Shown one piece after another: positions 25,292-36,891 of a stretch of DNA of 64,000 bases. How positions within the stretch are numbered: position 1 is the stretch's first letter; the number at the start of each line of letters is the position of its first letter. The position numbers were made by a program, and so were the translations under genes. Source of the stretch: Arthrobacter sp. ERGS1:01 (GTDB lineage: Bacteria; Actinomycetota; Actinomycetes; Actinomycetales; Micrococcaceae); assembly GCF_001281315.1 (NCBI RefSeq), contig NZ_CP012479.1, positions 3,966,318 to 4,030,317 of the forward strand, in the 5' to 3' direction. The notes under the pieces were generated by a model. The model ran no database searches. It saw only the letters and a list, made by a program, of their open reading frames with translations, and had not been told where the DNA came from.

Positions 25292-26488
25292 GTGTTTCTT
25301 GAACATCTTTCCCTGACAGACTTTCGCAGCTACGAGCACATCGACCTTGCGCTCAAACCCGGCGTGACGGTCCTGGTCGGCTCCAACGGATTGGGTAAAA
25401 CCAACCTGGTGGAGTCGATCGGGTACCTGTCCACCCTGTCCTCGCACCGCGTCAGTGCCGATGGCCCGCTGCTTCGCTTTGGCACCGAGCGGGCATTGAT
25501 CCGCGCACAGCTGGTCCGTGGTGAGCAAAAAGTCATGGTGGAAGTGGAGATCAACGCATCGCGGGCGAACCGGGCCAGGATCAACCGGGCCAACCCGATT
25601 CGGGCCCGGGATGTCCTGGGCATCTGCCGCACGGTGATTTTTGCCCCCGAGGACCTTGCCCTGGTCAAGGGCGACCCGTCCAGCCGGCGTCGTTTTCTCG
25701 ATGAACTGCTGGTGGTCCTGCTGCCCAAGCATGCCGCGACGCGATCCGAGTACGACAGGGTGCTCAAGCAGCGCAATGCCTTGCTGAAATCGGCCCGAGC
25801 CGCGCATTTCTCCCGCAACGGTGTCGGTGAAGGCCACTTGTCGACCCTCGATGTGTGGGACCAGCACATGGCCGACGCAGCGGCGAAACTGCTCGAGGCC
25901 CGGCTCGATTTGCTCAACCGGCTGCGCCCGCACATGTCCGAGGCCTACGCCCAATTGACGGACGGCTCCAAATTGCTGCGGGCGGTCTACCGCAGCAGCC
26001 TTGACGCGGAACTTGACGACGCCGGCCTGCCGGGCACCGCCGTCGAGCCGGAGGACCTGTCCCTGAGCAGCCTGGACGAGCTCCGGGAAAAATACGTTGC
26101 GGCCCTGGCTGCCTCACGGACCCGGGAATTGGAACGCGGCATGTCGCTGGTGGGTCCGCACCGCGACGAACTCGAGCTTTTGCTCGGCGCGGCACCGGCC
26201 CGCGGGTATGCTTCGCACGGCGAATCGTGGTCGGTGGCGCTGGCCCTGCGGCTCGCATCCTTCCACGTGTTGGGGGAGGACGACCACATCGCCGGAAACC
26301 AGCCAATCCTGATCCTCGATGACGTTTTTGCCGAATTGGACACCCAACGGAGGCGAAAGCTGGCAGCCATGGTCGCCACGGCCGAACAGGTCCTGGTGAC
26401 GGCCGCGGTGGGCGAGGACATTCCGGCCGAACTGGTGGGGGCGCAGCTTCAGGTGATTCCGGGCGCCGTGGTGTCCCATGCCGACTGA
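25292..26488 (+). CDS. recF: DNA replication/repair protein RecF
   Basis: 398 residues from GTG 25292. SMC-like ATPase: Walker A GSNGLGKTNLVESI at about residue 30, signature region near ALALRLASFHVL, and Walker B LILDDVFAELDTQRR at about residue 340. RecF helps load RecA at single-strand gaps with RecO and RecR. Its end overlaps the start of the DciA-like gene by 11 bases, indicating translational coupling. Confidence 0.96.
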   Translation: MFLEHLSLTDFRSYEHIDLALKPGVTVLVGSNGLGKTNLVESIGYLSTLSSHRVSADGPLLRFGTERALIRAQLVRGEQKVMVEVEINASRANRARINRANPIRARDVLGICRTVIFAPEDLALVKGDPSSRRRFLDELLVVLLPKHAATRSEYDRVLKQRNALLKSARAAHFSRNGVGEGHLSTLDVWDQHMADAAAKLLEARLDLLNRLRPHMSEAYAQLTDGSKLLRAVYRSSLDAELDDAGLPGTAVEPEDLSLSSLDELREKYVAALAASRTRELERGMSLVGPHRDELELLLGAAPARGYASHGESWSVALALRLASFHVLGEDDHIAGNQPILILDDVFAELDTQRRRKLAAMVATAEQVLVTAAVGEDIPAELVGAQLQVIPGAVVSHAD

Positions 26489-27071
26489 GCAGCCCCCCAG
26501 TAGTGGCGTTCCGCACGACGCCACCGGCAAGAAAAGCCGCCTGGCCGCGCAGGCACAAGACCATGTGACCGAAGTCGATGCGCCCCAGGCCGCCCTGAAC
26601 AGGATGCGCGGCATCGCCAAAAGCCGCGGCGAATTGCGGATTCCGCGCAGCCGGCTCGGCGAAAAGGCCACCCCGAAGGCGAAGCGGCAGCCGTTCCTTG
26701 ACGTCAAGGATGGCGGCCGGGACCCCCTGGGGTTGGGCAATGTTGTCAGCCGGCTTGTCTCGGACCGGGGATGGAGCTCGCCGCTGGCGGTTGGTTCGGT
26801 CATGGCGCAGTGGGACACCTTGGTGGGGGCGGACATCGCCGCGCACTGCCAGCCCGAAAGTTTTGAGGTCACCACCTTGCACGTGCGGTGTGACTCAACG
26901 AGCTGGGCCACCCAGTTGCGGCTGCTTTCGTCGTCGCTGCTTGCCAAGTTTGACGCCGAACTGGGCGCCGGCGTGGTGACCAAGATCCTGGTCCTGGGAC
27001 CCACGGCTCCGAGCTGGCGAAAGGGCTTCCGAAGCGTCAAGGGCCGGGGACCGCGGGATACCTACGGATAG
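26478..27071 (+). CDS. dciA: DciA-like DUF721 protein (replicative helicase loader family)
   Basis: 197 residues from ATG 26478. The N-terminal 70 residues are charged and low in complexity. The DUF721 fold follows (VMAQWDTLVGADIAAHCQPE, then TSWATQLRLLSSSLLAKF and VVTKILVLGP). DciA is the ancestral loader or operator of the DnaB helicase in bacteria lacking DnaC or DnaI (established). Position in the recF-dciA-gyrB block supports that assignment. Confidence 0.88.
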   Translation: MPTEQPPSSGVPHDATGKKSRLAAQAQDHVTEVDAPQAALNRMRGIAKSRGELRIPRSRLGEKATPKAKRQPFLDVKDGGRDPLGLGNVVSRLVSDRGWSSPLAVGSVMAQWDTLVGADIAAHCQPESFEVTTLHVRCDSTSWATQLRLLSSSLLAKFDAELGAGVVTKILVLGPTAPSWRKGFRSVKGRGPRDTYG

Positions 27072-29511
<2,440 letters not shown>

Positions 29512-29586
29512 GCTGAACGGAAGATCATCTTCCGCAACTTACATATATCAAACGGGACATATATTGGGATTGGAATATAAAAGACT

Positions 29587-32256
29587 ATGAGTGACGAAAC
29601 ACCCGAGAATCCGGGCAATGAGATGGAGCCCGCGGACGCCGCGATCGAAGGCGCCGTGCTCCACGACCGCGTGGAGCAGATCGACCTGCAGGAAGAAATG
29701 CAGCGTTCGTACCTCGACTACGCCATGGCAGTCATCGTTGGCCGCGCGCTGCCGGATGTCCGCGACGGGCTCAAGCCCGTGCACCGCCGCGTGCTGTACG
29801 CGATGTTCGACGGCGGCTACCGCCCCGAGCGCTCCTTCAACAAGTGCGCCCGCGTGGTGGGTGAGGTCATGGGCCAGTACCACCCGCACGGTGACTCGGC
29901 CATCTACGATGCCCTGGTCCGCCTGATCCAGGACTGGACCATGCGCTACCCGCTGGCGCTGGGACAGGGTAATTTCGGTTCCCCCGGCAACGACGGCGCG
30001 GCCGCCCCCCGTTACACGGAAACCAAAATGGCCCCGCTGGCCATGGAAATGGTCCGGGACATCGACGAGGAAACCGTCGACTTCCAGGACAACTACGACG
30101 GCAAGAACCAGGAACCAACCATCTTGCCGGCCCGTTTCCCGAACCTTTTGGTCAACGGCTCCTCGGGTATCGCCGTGGGTATGGCCACCAACATTCCGCC
30201 GCACAACCTCCGCGAGGTCGCGGAGGGTGTGCAGTGGTACCTGGCCAACCCCAATGTCAGCCGCGAAGAGCTGCTTGAGGCGCTGATCGAGCGCATCAAG
30301 GGACCCGACTTCCCCACCGGGGCGCAGATCCTGGGCCGCAAGGGCATCGAAGACGCCTACCGCACGGGTCGCGGCTCCATCACCATGCGCGCCGTGGTCA
30401 ATGTGGAGGAAATCCAGGGACGCACCTGCCTGGTGGTCACCGAGCTGCCCTACCAGGCCAACCCGGACAACCTGGCCATCAAGATCGCCGAACTCGTCAA
30501 GGACGGCAAGATCGCCGGCATCGCCGACCTCCGCGATGAGACCTCCGGACGCACCGGCCAGCGCCTCGTCGTCGTGCTCAAGCGCGACGCCGTCGCCAAG
30601 GTGGTGCTGAACAACCTCTACAAGCACACGCAGCTGCAGGACAACTTCAGCGCCAACATGCTGGCGATCGTCGACGGCGTGCCCCGCACGCTGCCGCTGG
30701 ACGCGTTCATTCGGCACTGGGTCACCCACCAGATGGACGTCATCGTCCGCCGCACCCGGTTCCGGCTGCGCAAGGCCGAGGAGGAGCAGCACATCCAGCG
30801 CGCCCTCCTGAAGGCCCTGGGTGCCCTGGACGAGGTCATTGCGCTGATCCGCCGCTCCTCCACCACGGAGGAGGCCCGTGACGGCCTGATGGCCCTGCTT
30901 GAGATCGACGAGATCCAGGCGAAGGCCATTCTCGACATGCAGCTGCGACGCCTGGCAGCCCTGGAACACCAGAAGATCCAGGACCGCAGCGACGTGCTCG
31001 AAACCATGATCGTGGAATTCAACCGGATCCTTGCCGATCCCGAGGTCCAGCGCGGCATCGTCAGCGAGGAACTGGCCGAGATCACGGCCAAGTACGGCGA
31101 TGACCGGCGCACCGAAATCATGATGGGCTACGACCCCAACATGAGCATGGAAGACCTGATTCCCGAAGAGGAAATGGTCGTCACGATCACCCGCGGCGGC
31201 TACGTCAAGCGGACCCGCAGCGACAACTACCGTTCACAGCACCGCGGCGGCAAGGGCATCAAGGGCGCCCAGCTGCGCGGGGACGACGTCGTCGAGCATT
31301 TCTTTGTCACCACCACCCACCACTGGTTGCTGTTCTTCACCAACCTGGGCCGCGTCTACCGCGCCAAGGCCTACGAGCTGGCGGAAGCCGGCCGTGACGC
31401 CAAGGGCCAGCACGTGGCGAACCTGATGGCCTTCCAGCCCGATGAGAAGATTGCCCAGGTCATGGACCTGCGCGACTACCAGCAGTCCCCGTACCTGGTG
31501 CTGGCCACCAAGAGCGGGCTCGTCAAGAAGACCCGGTTGGAGGACTACGACACCAACCGTTCGGCCGGTGTCATCGCCATCAACCTGCGCGACGACGACG
31601 AGCTCGTCTCCGCGCAGCTGGTCTCCGAAACCGACGACCTGCTGCTGGTCTCCCGCAAGGGTCAGTCCATCCGGTTCACGGCGTCCAACGAGGCCCTGCG
31701 CCCCATGGGCCGGGCCACCTCGGGCGTGACCGGAATGAAGTTCCGCGATACGGATGAGCTGCTGGCCGCCGATGTGGTCACCGACGATTCCTTCGTATTC
31801 GTTGTGACGGAGGGCGGCTACGCCAAGCGCACCGCCGTCGACGAATACCGTCTGCAGGGACGAGGCGGCCTCGGCATCAAGGTGGCCAAGCTCGTCGAGG
31901 ACCGTGGCGACCTGGTGGGCGCCCTGATCGTGAAGGAAGACGACGAGGTACTCGTGGTCATGAGCGGCGGCAAGGTGGTCCGCTCCAACGTCTCGGAGGT
32001 GCCGGCCAAGGGTCGCGACACCATGGGCGTCATCTTCGCCAAGCCGGATAAGAACGACCGCATCATCGAAGTGGCGCGCAACAGCGAACGCGGGCTCGAA
32101 CAAGACGATGACGCGGAAAATCCCGAGGACGCCGAAGGCGCCACGGAGACTGCCATTGACGGTGACGGCAGCGCTGAGACTGCTCTCGGAGCAAACAATC
32201 AGATAGATGAAGTACCGTTAAACGACGATGACGCTACAAATGGAGGCACCGATTGA
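29587..32256 (+). CDS. gyrA: DNA gyrase subunit A
   Basis: 889 residues from ATG 29587. The breakage-reunion domain includes the quinolone-resistance region ([15 protein letters not shown]) with Ser and Asp at the usual sensitive positions, and the catalytic tyrosine in [11 protein letters not shown]. The C-terminal beta-pinwheel carries the GyrA box QHRGGKG. A long acidic tail ([15 protein letters not shown]) ends the protein. The 75-base gap after gyrB is AT-rich with ACATATAT repeated twice (29541-29548 and 29557-29564). The ribosome binding site is weak. The end overlaps the DUF3566 start as TTGA. Confidence 0.97.
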   Translation: MSDETPENPGNEMEPADAAIEGAVLHDRVEQIDLQEEMQRSYLDYAMAVIVGRALPDVRDGLKPVHRRVLYAMFDGGYRPERSFNKCARVVGEVMGQYHPHGDSAIYDALVRLIQDWTMRYPLALGQGNFGSPGNDGAAAPRYTETKMAPLAMEMVRDIDEETVDFQDNYDGKNQEPTILPARFPNLLVNGSSGIAVGMATNIPPHNLREVAEGVQWYLANPNVSREELLEALIERIKGPDFPTGAQILGRKGIEDAYRTGRGSITMRAVVNVEEIQGRTCLVVTELPYQANPDNLAIKIAELVKDGKIAGIADLRDETSGRTGQRLVVVLKRDAVAKVVLNNLYKHTQLQDNFSANMLAIVDGVPRTLPLDAFIRHWVTHQMDVIVRRTRFRLRKAEEEQHIQRALLKALGALDEVIALIRRSSTTEEARDGLMALLEIDEIQAKAILDMQLRRLAALEHQKIQDRSDVLETMIVEFNRILADPEVQRGIVSEELAEITAKYGDDRRTEIMMGYDPNMSMEDLIPEEEMVVTITRGGYVKRTRSDNYRSQHRGGKGIKGAQLRGDDVVEHFFVTTTHHWLLFFTNLGRVYRAKAYELAEAGRDAKGQHVANLMAFQPDEKIAQVMDLRDYQQSPYLVLATKSGLVKKTRLEDYDTNRSAGVIAINLRDDDELVSAQLVSETDDLLLVSRKGQSIRFTASNEALRPMGRATSGVTGMKFRDTDELLAADVVTDDSFVFVVTEGGYAKRTAVDEYRLQGRGGLGIKVAKLVEDRGDLVGALIVKEDDEVLVVMSGGKVVRSNVSEVPAKGRDTMGVIFAKPDKNDRIIEVARNSERGLEQDDDAENPEDAEGATETAIDGDGSAETALGANNQIDEVPLNDDDATNGGTD

Positions 32257-32777
32257 GCACGAATAACCCGAATCCGCGGCCCGGTACCGCCCCCAGGGTA
32301 AGTGCACCCGCCCGCCCGCCGCAGCGGCCGGGAACGTCGTCGGCGCCAACAGCCGTGAAGCGCCCGGCCCCGGCCCGCCCGCCGCTGGTCAAGCCCGCTC
32401 CCAAGGCCAAGGCGCGCCGCGCCCGCCTCCTGGTGAGCAAGGTTGAGCCGTGGTCCGTACTGAAGATGGCGTTCCTGCTGTCCGTGGCACTGGGCATCAT
32501 CACCGTGGTGGCCTCGATCGTGCTGTGGAGCGTCCTGGACGTGATCGGCCTGTTCGACAAGGTCAACGCGCTCATGACGGATATCCAGGGCTCCGAGGGC
32601 GGTGCCGCGTTCGACCTGATGAAGTACGCCTCGCTGGGCCAGGTGGCGTCCTACGCGACCATCATCGCCGTCGTCAACGTGGTGCTGCTGACCGCGCTGT
32701 CCATGCTCTCGGCAGTGCTGTACAACATCTCCGCCACCCTGGTGGGTGGCATTGGCGTGACCCTTACCGACGACTAA
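32253..32777 (+). CDS. DUF3566 transmembrane protein
   Basis: 174 residues from TTG 32253, overlapping the gyrA stop. The first 65 residues are Pro/Ala/Arg-rich and cytoplasmic. Two membrane helices follow ([21 protein letters not shown] and [20 protein letters not shown]), and the DUF3566 end is [19 protein letters not shown]. It is constantly linked to gyrA in actinobacteria. Function is not established; its position suggests an origin-proximal membrane role. Confidence 0.9.
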   Translation: MSTNNPNPRPGTAPRVSAPARPPQRPGTSSAPTAVKRPAPARPPLVKPAPKAKARRARLLVSKVEPWSVLKMAFLLSVALGIITVVASIVLWSVLDVIGLFDKVNALMTDIQGSEGGAAFDLMKYASLGQVASYATIIAVVNVVLLTALSMLSAVLYNISATLVGGIGVTLTDD

Positions 32778-32900
32778 GACCGTCCGGAAAGGCCCAAAAT
32801 TCCGCGAATTGGCGGGTTCAACAACTGATTGGACCCGCCGATTTGTGAGTTTGGGAAAGTGTGGGGTAAAGTTTTATCTCGGCCCGATGAGGGCCGATGA

Positions 32901-32974
32901 GGGCGCATAGCTCAGGCGGTTAGAGCGCTTCGCTGATAACGAAGAGGTCCCAGGTTCAAGTCCTGGTGCGCCCA
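32901..32974 (+). tRNA. tRNA-Ile (GAT)
   Basis: 74 bases with acceptor arms GGGCGCA and TGCGCCC, D-arm AGCTCAGGCGGTTAGAGC, anticodon loop CTGATAA with anticodon GAT, and T-arm CAGGTTCAAGTCCTG. CCA is not encoded. It lies after gyrA, as in other actinobacteria. Confidence 0.97.
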
Positions 32975-33010
32975 CGGAACCTGCCGGTTCTTAGGGATGG
33001 AAGGTGTGGA

Positions 33011-33130
33011 GTGAAGAAGTTGCTGATCTTGGTCGCAGCTCTTGGCGCCGCGGTCTTGCTGAACAAGAAGTGGCAAGAATCCAAAGTTGCGAAGGCAACC
33101 TGGAGCAAGGCGACGGATTCCGTCAAATAG
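33011..33130 (+). CDS. DLW-39 family protein
   Basis: 39 residues from GTG 33011 (AAGGTGTGGA upstream). The sequence is a short hydrophobic helix (KKLLILVAALGAAVLLNKK) and a basic amphipathic tail (WQESKVAKATWSKATDSVK). Both the length and the place between tRNA-Ile and tRNA-Ala match the actinobacterial DLW-39 family. Function is unknown; a single membrane-anchored micro-protein is likely. Confidence 0.88.
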   Translation: MKKLLILVAALGAAVLLNKKWQESKVAKATWSKATDSVK

Positions 33131-33156
33131 CTCCGGAAATACTGAACCACCCTCAC

Positions 33157-33229
33157 GGGGGCATGGCGCAATTGGTAGCGCACCTGCTTTGCAAGCAGGG
33201 GGTTCGGGGTTCGAGTCCCCGTGCCTCCA
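33157..33229 (+). tRNA. tRNA-Ala (TGC)
   Basis: 73 bases with acceptor arms GGGGGCA and TGCCTCC, anticodon stem CCTGC...GCAGG with anticodon TGC, and T-arm CGGGGTTCGAGTCCCCG. CCA is not encoded. A strong terminator follows eight bases later. Confidence 0.97.
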
Positions 33230-33236
33230 CCGTGAG

Positions 33237-33275
33237 AATCACCCCGGTCTTCTGGACCGGGGTGATTTTGTTTTA
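33237..33275 (+). terminator. Intrinsic terminator after tRNA-Ala
   Basis: Perfect 13-base arms AATCACCCCGGTC and GACCGGGGTGATT, a five-base loop, then TTGTTTT. Confidence 0.92.
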
Positions 33276-33331
33276 AGTGAACTTCCCCGCAAAGTTCTTG
33301 CCCGGCCTTCGGCATCACCTACTGTTGAACG

Positions 33332-34213
33332 GTGATCTTGCTCCTGGCCGTAGTCGGCATTCTCGGTGTTTCGGCGTCCGGGCCGATCATGGCCGCCACC
33401 GCCGCTCCAGCCCTCACCATCGCCTTCTGGCGCAATGCGCTCGGCGCACTGACCATGGGCACCCCCGTGCTGTTGGGCAACCGGGACGGGCTGAAGAACC
33501 TGACACGCGCCGAGCTTAAATACTCGGCCATTGCGGCCACGGCCCTGGCCCTGCACTTTGCCTGCTTCGTGACCAGCGTGAAACTGACCAGTGTTGCTGC
33601 CGCGACGGCCCTGGTATGCCTTCAGGCGGCCTGGATAGCCCTGTTCCAGTGGATTAGGGGCCGAAAGCCCCCACGCCCCATCGTGCTGGGCCTGGGGATC
33701 GCCCTGGGCGGCGTGGTGGTCATTACCGGCTTCGACGTGGGGGTCTCCCCCCAGGCGCTGCTGGGCGATGTCCTGGCCCTGGCCGGAGGCGCCCTGGCCG
33801 CCATCTACACGATGGCCGGCGCGCGGGCCCGCAAGAGCATGTCCACCACCTTGTACACAAGTATTTGCTACAGCATCGCCTCGCTGATCCTGCTGGCCAT
33901 GTGCCTGGTCTTCGGCCAGCCCCTCATCAATCTCCCCGCCGAGGCGTGGTGGGGCATCCTTGGCGTGACGATTGCCGCGCAAATCCTGGGCCACACCATC
34001 TTCAACCACCTGCTCGCCACCATTTCGCCATTGGTTGTCTCCATGATGATCCTGTTGGAGATTCCCGGAGCCGCCGTCCTGGCCGCCGTCTTCCTCGGTG
34101 AGGAGCTGCCGTCCGGAACCTATGCCGGTCTTGGCCTGATCATCGCCGGCCTCGCCGTGGTGGTCCTGTACCAGGGCCGCAGCGGCCTGAAATCGGCCAA
34201 AGAGTCCACATAA
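33332..34213 (+). CDS. DMT-superfamily (EamA) transporter
   Basis: 293 residues from GTG 33332 with about ten hydrophobic helices in two EamA repeats (first from ILLLAVVGILGVSASGPIMA, second from LLGDVLALAGGALAAIYTMA). Such proteins export amino acids, nucleobases or other metabolites; the substrate cannot be read here. A -10-like TACTGT at 33320-33325 ends six bases before the GTG and no ribosome binding site is seen, so the mRNA may be leaderless. It is transcribed towards the 11-mer-repeat gene and shares a bidirectional terminator with it. Confidence 0.88.
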   Translation: MILLLAVVGILGVSASGPIMAATAAPALTIAFWRNALGALTMGTPVLLGNRDGLKNLTRAELKYSAIAATALALHFACFVTSVKLTSVAAATALVCLQAAWIALFQWIRGRKPPRPIVLGLGIALGGVVVITGFDVGVSPQALLGDVLALAGGALAAIYTMAGARARKSMSTTLYTSICYSIASLILLAMCLVFGQPLINLPAEAWWGILGVTIAAQILGHTIFNHLLATISPLVVSMMILLEIPGAAVLAAVFLGEELPSGTYAGLGLIIAGLAVVVLYQGRSGLKSAKEST

Positions 34214-34255
34214 CAAGGCAGGCCCCGGATCCAGTGATCCGGGGCCTGCCTTGTT
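34212..34255. terminator. Bidirectional 20-bp hairpin terminator
   Basis: Perfect arms AACAAGGCAGGCCCCGGATC and GATCCGGGGCCTGCCTTGTT with a four-base loop, between two convergent genes. On the plus strand it is flanked by AACAAGG and CCTTGTT, giving a short T-rich end in both directions. Confidence 0.85.
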
Positions 34256-34287
34256 ACGGGGCCTGTGGGCCCGCAACTGTTAGTTGA

Positions 34288-35247
34288 CTACTTGTTGGGA
34301 GCCTTCGGCTTGGGTGTCGCGTCCTTGACCGCGTCCTTGGCATCCTCCACCACGTCGGCGGCCTTCTCCTGCAGGTGCTTGGCAGTTTCCTTGACGGTGT
34401 CCGCGGCAGCCTTTGCCGTGTCCTCGACCTTGTCCTTGACGGTTTCGACGGCGTCCTTGGCGGCGTCCTTCGCCTCTTCGACAGTGGCCGGAACCTTGGC
34501 CTCCGCGGGCGGGGCGGACACTACCGGTGCCGGGTGAACCGGTGCCGGAGTCTTCCAGGGATCCTGTACGGGTTTGGAAGCCTTCCACACCGCGACGCCG
34601 GCCGCCGAGGCTGCGATGACCAGGCCCACCACAACCCAACCCTTGTGGCCCTTCTTCTGGCTGCGCTTGAGATCTGTGGCTGCCTTCTTGGCGGCTTCCG
34701 CCGCGTCCTTTTGGGCCTTGGCAAGCGCCTTCTTGCTCACCTGCAGCTTTCCCTTTACCGAGGCTGCCACGGCGTCGGCGCGGTCCGCGGCCTGGGAAGT
34801 GTCCAGGGCTGAGCCAACCGCCTGTGCGGCGTCGCCCAACTTCTCCGAGAACATCGGAATGTACTCGCCCACCACCTTGTCCTTGGCGGAGTGGATGGCG
34901 GGGGTGGCCCGGTCAAGGGCCTGGTGCATGCGTGGCGCGGCCTCGTCGACGGCGTCGGAAATTCTCGGAGCCAGCTTCTCCAACCCTTCCTGGATCCTTG
35001 GGGTGACGGCTGCGACGCCGTCGGCCGTGTACTGGGCGGCCTTGCGCAGGCCGTCCTGGACCTTCGGCGAGGCGGTCTCGAAACCCTTTTCCAGGCGCGG
35101 TGCGGCCCAGCCCCAGGCGGCTTCAACCCGCGGTGTGGTCCATTCCAGGGCGCTTTCCACACGGGGACCTGCCCAATCGCGGGCGTTGTCCACCCCGGTG
35201 TTCAGCGACTCTTCCAGACCATGGGTAAAGCGGTCTACTGTCTTCAC
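34288..35247 (-). CDS. Membrane protein built of 11-residue helical repeats
   Basis: 319 residues. Residues 27-125 are nine consecutive 11-residue units, most starting with a small residue then Pro-Arg (GPRVESALEWT, TPRVEAAWGWA, APRLEKGFETA, TPRIQEGLEKL, APRISDAVDEA, APRMHQALDRA). A basic Ala/Lys-rich helix and a single membrane helix follow (WVVVGLVIAASAAGVAVW, about 205-222), then a Pro-rich spacer and a second set of 11-mers of LEA type (VKDKVEDTAKA, AADTVKETAKH). Such repeats form amphipathic helices that bind membranes or protect proteins. I do not know a named function; proteins with this layout occur near this place in other actinobacteria (DUF5324-like). Confidence 0.8.
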   Translation of the reverse strand: MKTVDRFTHGLEESLNTGVDNARDWAGPRVESALEWTTPRVEAAWGWAAPRLEKGFETASPKVQDGLRKAAQYTADGVAAVTPRIQEGLEKLAPRISDAVDEAAPRMHQALDRATPAIHSAKDKVVGEYIPMFSEKLGDAAQAVGSALDTSQAADRADAVAASVKGKLQVSKKALAKAQKDAAEAAKKAATDLKRSQKKGHKGWVVVGLVIAASAAGVAVWKASKPVQDPWKTPAPVHPAPVVSAPPAEAKVPATVEEAKDAAKDAVETVKDKVEDTAKAAADTVKETAKHLQEKAADVVEDAKDAVKDATPKPKAPNK

Positions 35248-35375
35248 GGTTCTCCTCCAGGTGTCTGCGTCTTCTTCTTCAGCCTACGTCCTGTGCCTGT
35301 GCGCTTGCCATCATTTGGCAGTTCGCCCCGCGCGGAATGTGTGGACTTGTCAGGAAAATTGCCAGTCGGGCGTGG

Positions 35376-35388
35376 CAGAATGGCGCCA
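35376..35388 (+). promoter_or_regulatory. Leaderless-type -10 element of the cyclophilin gene
   Basis: CAGAAT at 35376-35381 ends six bases before the ATG at 35388, which has no purine-rich site before it. Confidence 0.4.
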
Positions 35389-35930
35389 TGACTGCTATCC
35401 CAACCGCAAAAGCAACTATCAGCACCAGCCTGGGCGACATCGTCGTTAACCTTTTCGGTAACCACGCTCCCAAGACTGTCAACAACTTCGTGGGCCTGGC
35501 CACCGGTGCCATCGAATGGACCCACCCGGCAACCGGCGAGAAGACCACCGCCCCGCTGTACAACGGCACCATCTTCCACCGCATCATCAAGGACTTCATG
35601 ATCCAGGGTGGCGATCCCCTGGGCCGCGGCGTTGGCGGTCCCGGTTTCCAGTTCGACGACGAGATCCACCCGGAACTGAACTTCAACGACCCCTACAAGT
35701 TCGCCATGGCCAACGCCGGCATCCAGGGCGGTCGCGGCACCAACGGTTCACAGTTCTTCATCACCACGGTGAACACGAGCTGGCTCCAGGGCAAGCACAC
35801 CATCTTCGGTGAAGTGACCGACGCCGACTCCAAGGCCGTCGTCGACGCCATCGAGGCTGTCGCCACGGGTCCCGGCGACAAGCCGCGTGAAGACGTCGTC
35901 ATCAACTCCGTCACGGTGGAGCAGCTCTAA
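35388..35930 (+). CDS. ppiA: Peptidyl-prolyl cis-trans isomerase (cyclophilin)
   Basis: 180 residues from ATG 35388; the longer open frame from 35337 lacks support and would start upstream of the likely promoter. Cyclophilin signatures are present: TIFHRIIKDFMIQGGD with the catalytic Arg, GRGTNGSQFFITTVNTSWLQGKHTIFGEV spread over about residues 112-141, and Trp in the cyclosporin-binding position. No signal peptide, so it is cytosolic. It speeds proline isomerisation in protein folding. A ppiA gene followed by a rhomboid gene after gyrA is conserved in actinobacteria. Confidence 0.95.
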   Translation: MTAIPTAKATISTSLGDIVVNLFGNHAPKTVNNFVGLATGAIEWTHPATGEKTTAPLYNGTIFHRIIKDFMIQGGDPLGRGVGGPGFQFDDEIHPELNFNDPYKFAMANAGIQGGRGTNGSQFFITTVNTSWLQGKHTIFGEVTDADSKAVVDAIEAVATGPGDKPREDVVINSVTVEQL

Positions 35931-35943
35931 GCAAAGTTTGTGG

Positions 35944-35985
35944 CGGGCCCGGCCCCTGGGAGCACCCGGGGCCGGGCCCGTTGTT
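35944..35985 (+). terminator. Terminator after ppiA
   Basis: Perfect 13-base arms CGGGCCCGGCCCC and GGGGCCGGGCCCG, then TTGTTTT. Confidence 0.88.
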
Positions 35986-36027
35986 TTACCCGCTGCCGTT
36001 GACGCAACTTTTCTAGGAATCCACGCC

Positions 36028-36891
36028 ATGAGTTCTGCCTATCCAAGCGCCGGCGCCCCCGTGGGCGCCCCGGTTTGCCCCCGCCACCCTGACAGGGTCT
36101 CCTATGTGAGCTGCCAGCGGTGTGGCCGGCCAACCTGCCCGGAATGCCAGCGCAGCGCCGCCGTTGGCATCCAGTGCGTGGATTGCGTCAAGGAATCAGC
36201 CCGGGCCATGCCGACCAGGAGGACCATTTTTGGCGGGGCCGTGACCACGGGCCGGCCGGTGGTCACCATCACCATGATGGCCATCTGCGTGGTGCTCTTT
36301 GCCCTGGACTGGATCATCCCCAACGGCTTTATCTTCAACAACCTTGCCTACGCGCCGTTCTTCACGGAGTCCGAGCCGTGGCGGATGCTGACGTCGGCGT
36401 TCCTGCACTCCACCGACATCCTGCACATCGCCTTTAACATGTACGCCTTGTGGATTTTGGGCAACGCCCTGGAACCGGCATTTGGCCGCCTGAGATTCCT
36501 CTCCGTTTACCTCATCAGCGCCCTCGGCGGATCCGTGGGGGTGCTGCTGCTCTCCCCCATCGACACCGCCGTCGTGGGTGCCTCAGGCGCCGTCTTCGGC
36601 CTCTTCGGGGCACTGTTCGTGGTTCAAAAGAAGCGGGGCGGCGATCTTCGCCAGATCGTTGTCCTGTTGCTCATCAACGCCGCACTCGGCTTCATCATCC
36701 CCAACATCTCCTGGCAGGCCCACCTGGGCGGCCTGATCACCGGCGCCCTGTGCACGGCAGCCATTGCCTATGCCCCGGCCATCAAGAACCGCAACCTGGT
36801 CCAGTGGGGTGGCATGGCCGCCGTCGTGGTCATCCTGGCGGCACTGACCGTCTACAAGGTCTCCACTTTCCCGCCGTTCATCATCGGCTAG
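36028..36891 (+). CDS. Rhomboid-family intramembrane serine protease with N-terminal zinc ribbon
   Basis: 287 residues from ATG 36028. The N-terminus has four Cys pairs and a His in a B-box/zinc-ribbon-like pattern (CPRHPDRVSYVSCQRCGRPT, then CPECQRSA and CVDCVKES, about residues 16-58). Six or more membrane helices follow, with the catalytic serine in GASGAVFGLFG and the catalytic histidine in SWQAHLGGLITG. Rhomboids cut membrane proteins within the bilayer. The zinc domain may bind substrates or partners. The 3' end overlaps the convergent flavin reductase-like gene by four bases. Confidence 0.92.
   Translation: MSSAYPSAGAPVGAPVCPRHPDRVSYVSCQRCGRPTCPECQRSAAVGIQCVDCVKESARAMPTRRTIFGGAVTTGRPVVTITMMAICVVLFALDWIIPNGFIFNNLAYAPFFTESEPWRMLTSAFLHSTDILHIAFNMYALWILGNALEPAFGRLRFLSVYLISALGGSVGVLLLSPIDTAVVGASGAVFGLFGALFVVQKKRGGDLRQIVVLLLINAALGFIIPNISWQAHLGGLITGALCTAAIAYAPAIKNRNLVQWGGMAAVVVILAALTVYKVSTFPPFIIG

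Noticed and set aside
29518..29534. Palindrome CGGAAGATCATCTTCCG after gyrB as a terminator
   Set aside because: It has almost no loop and no T run; gyrA follows within 60 bases and is probably co-transcribed.
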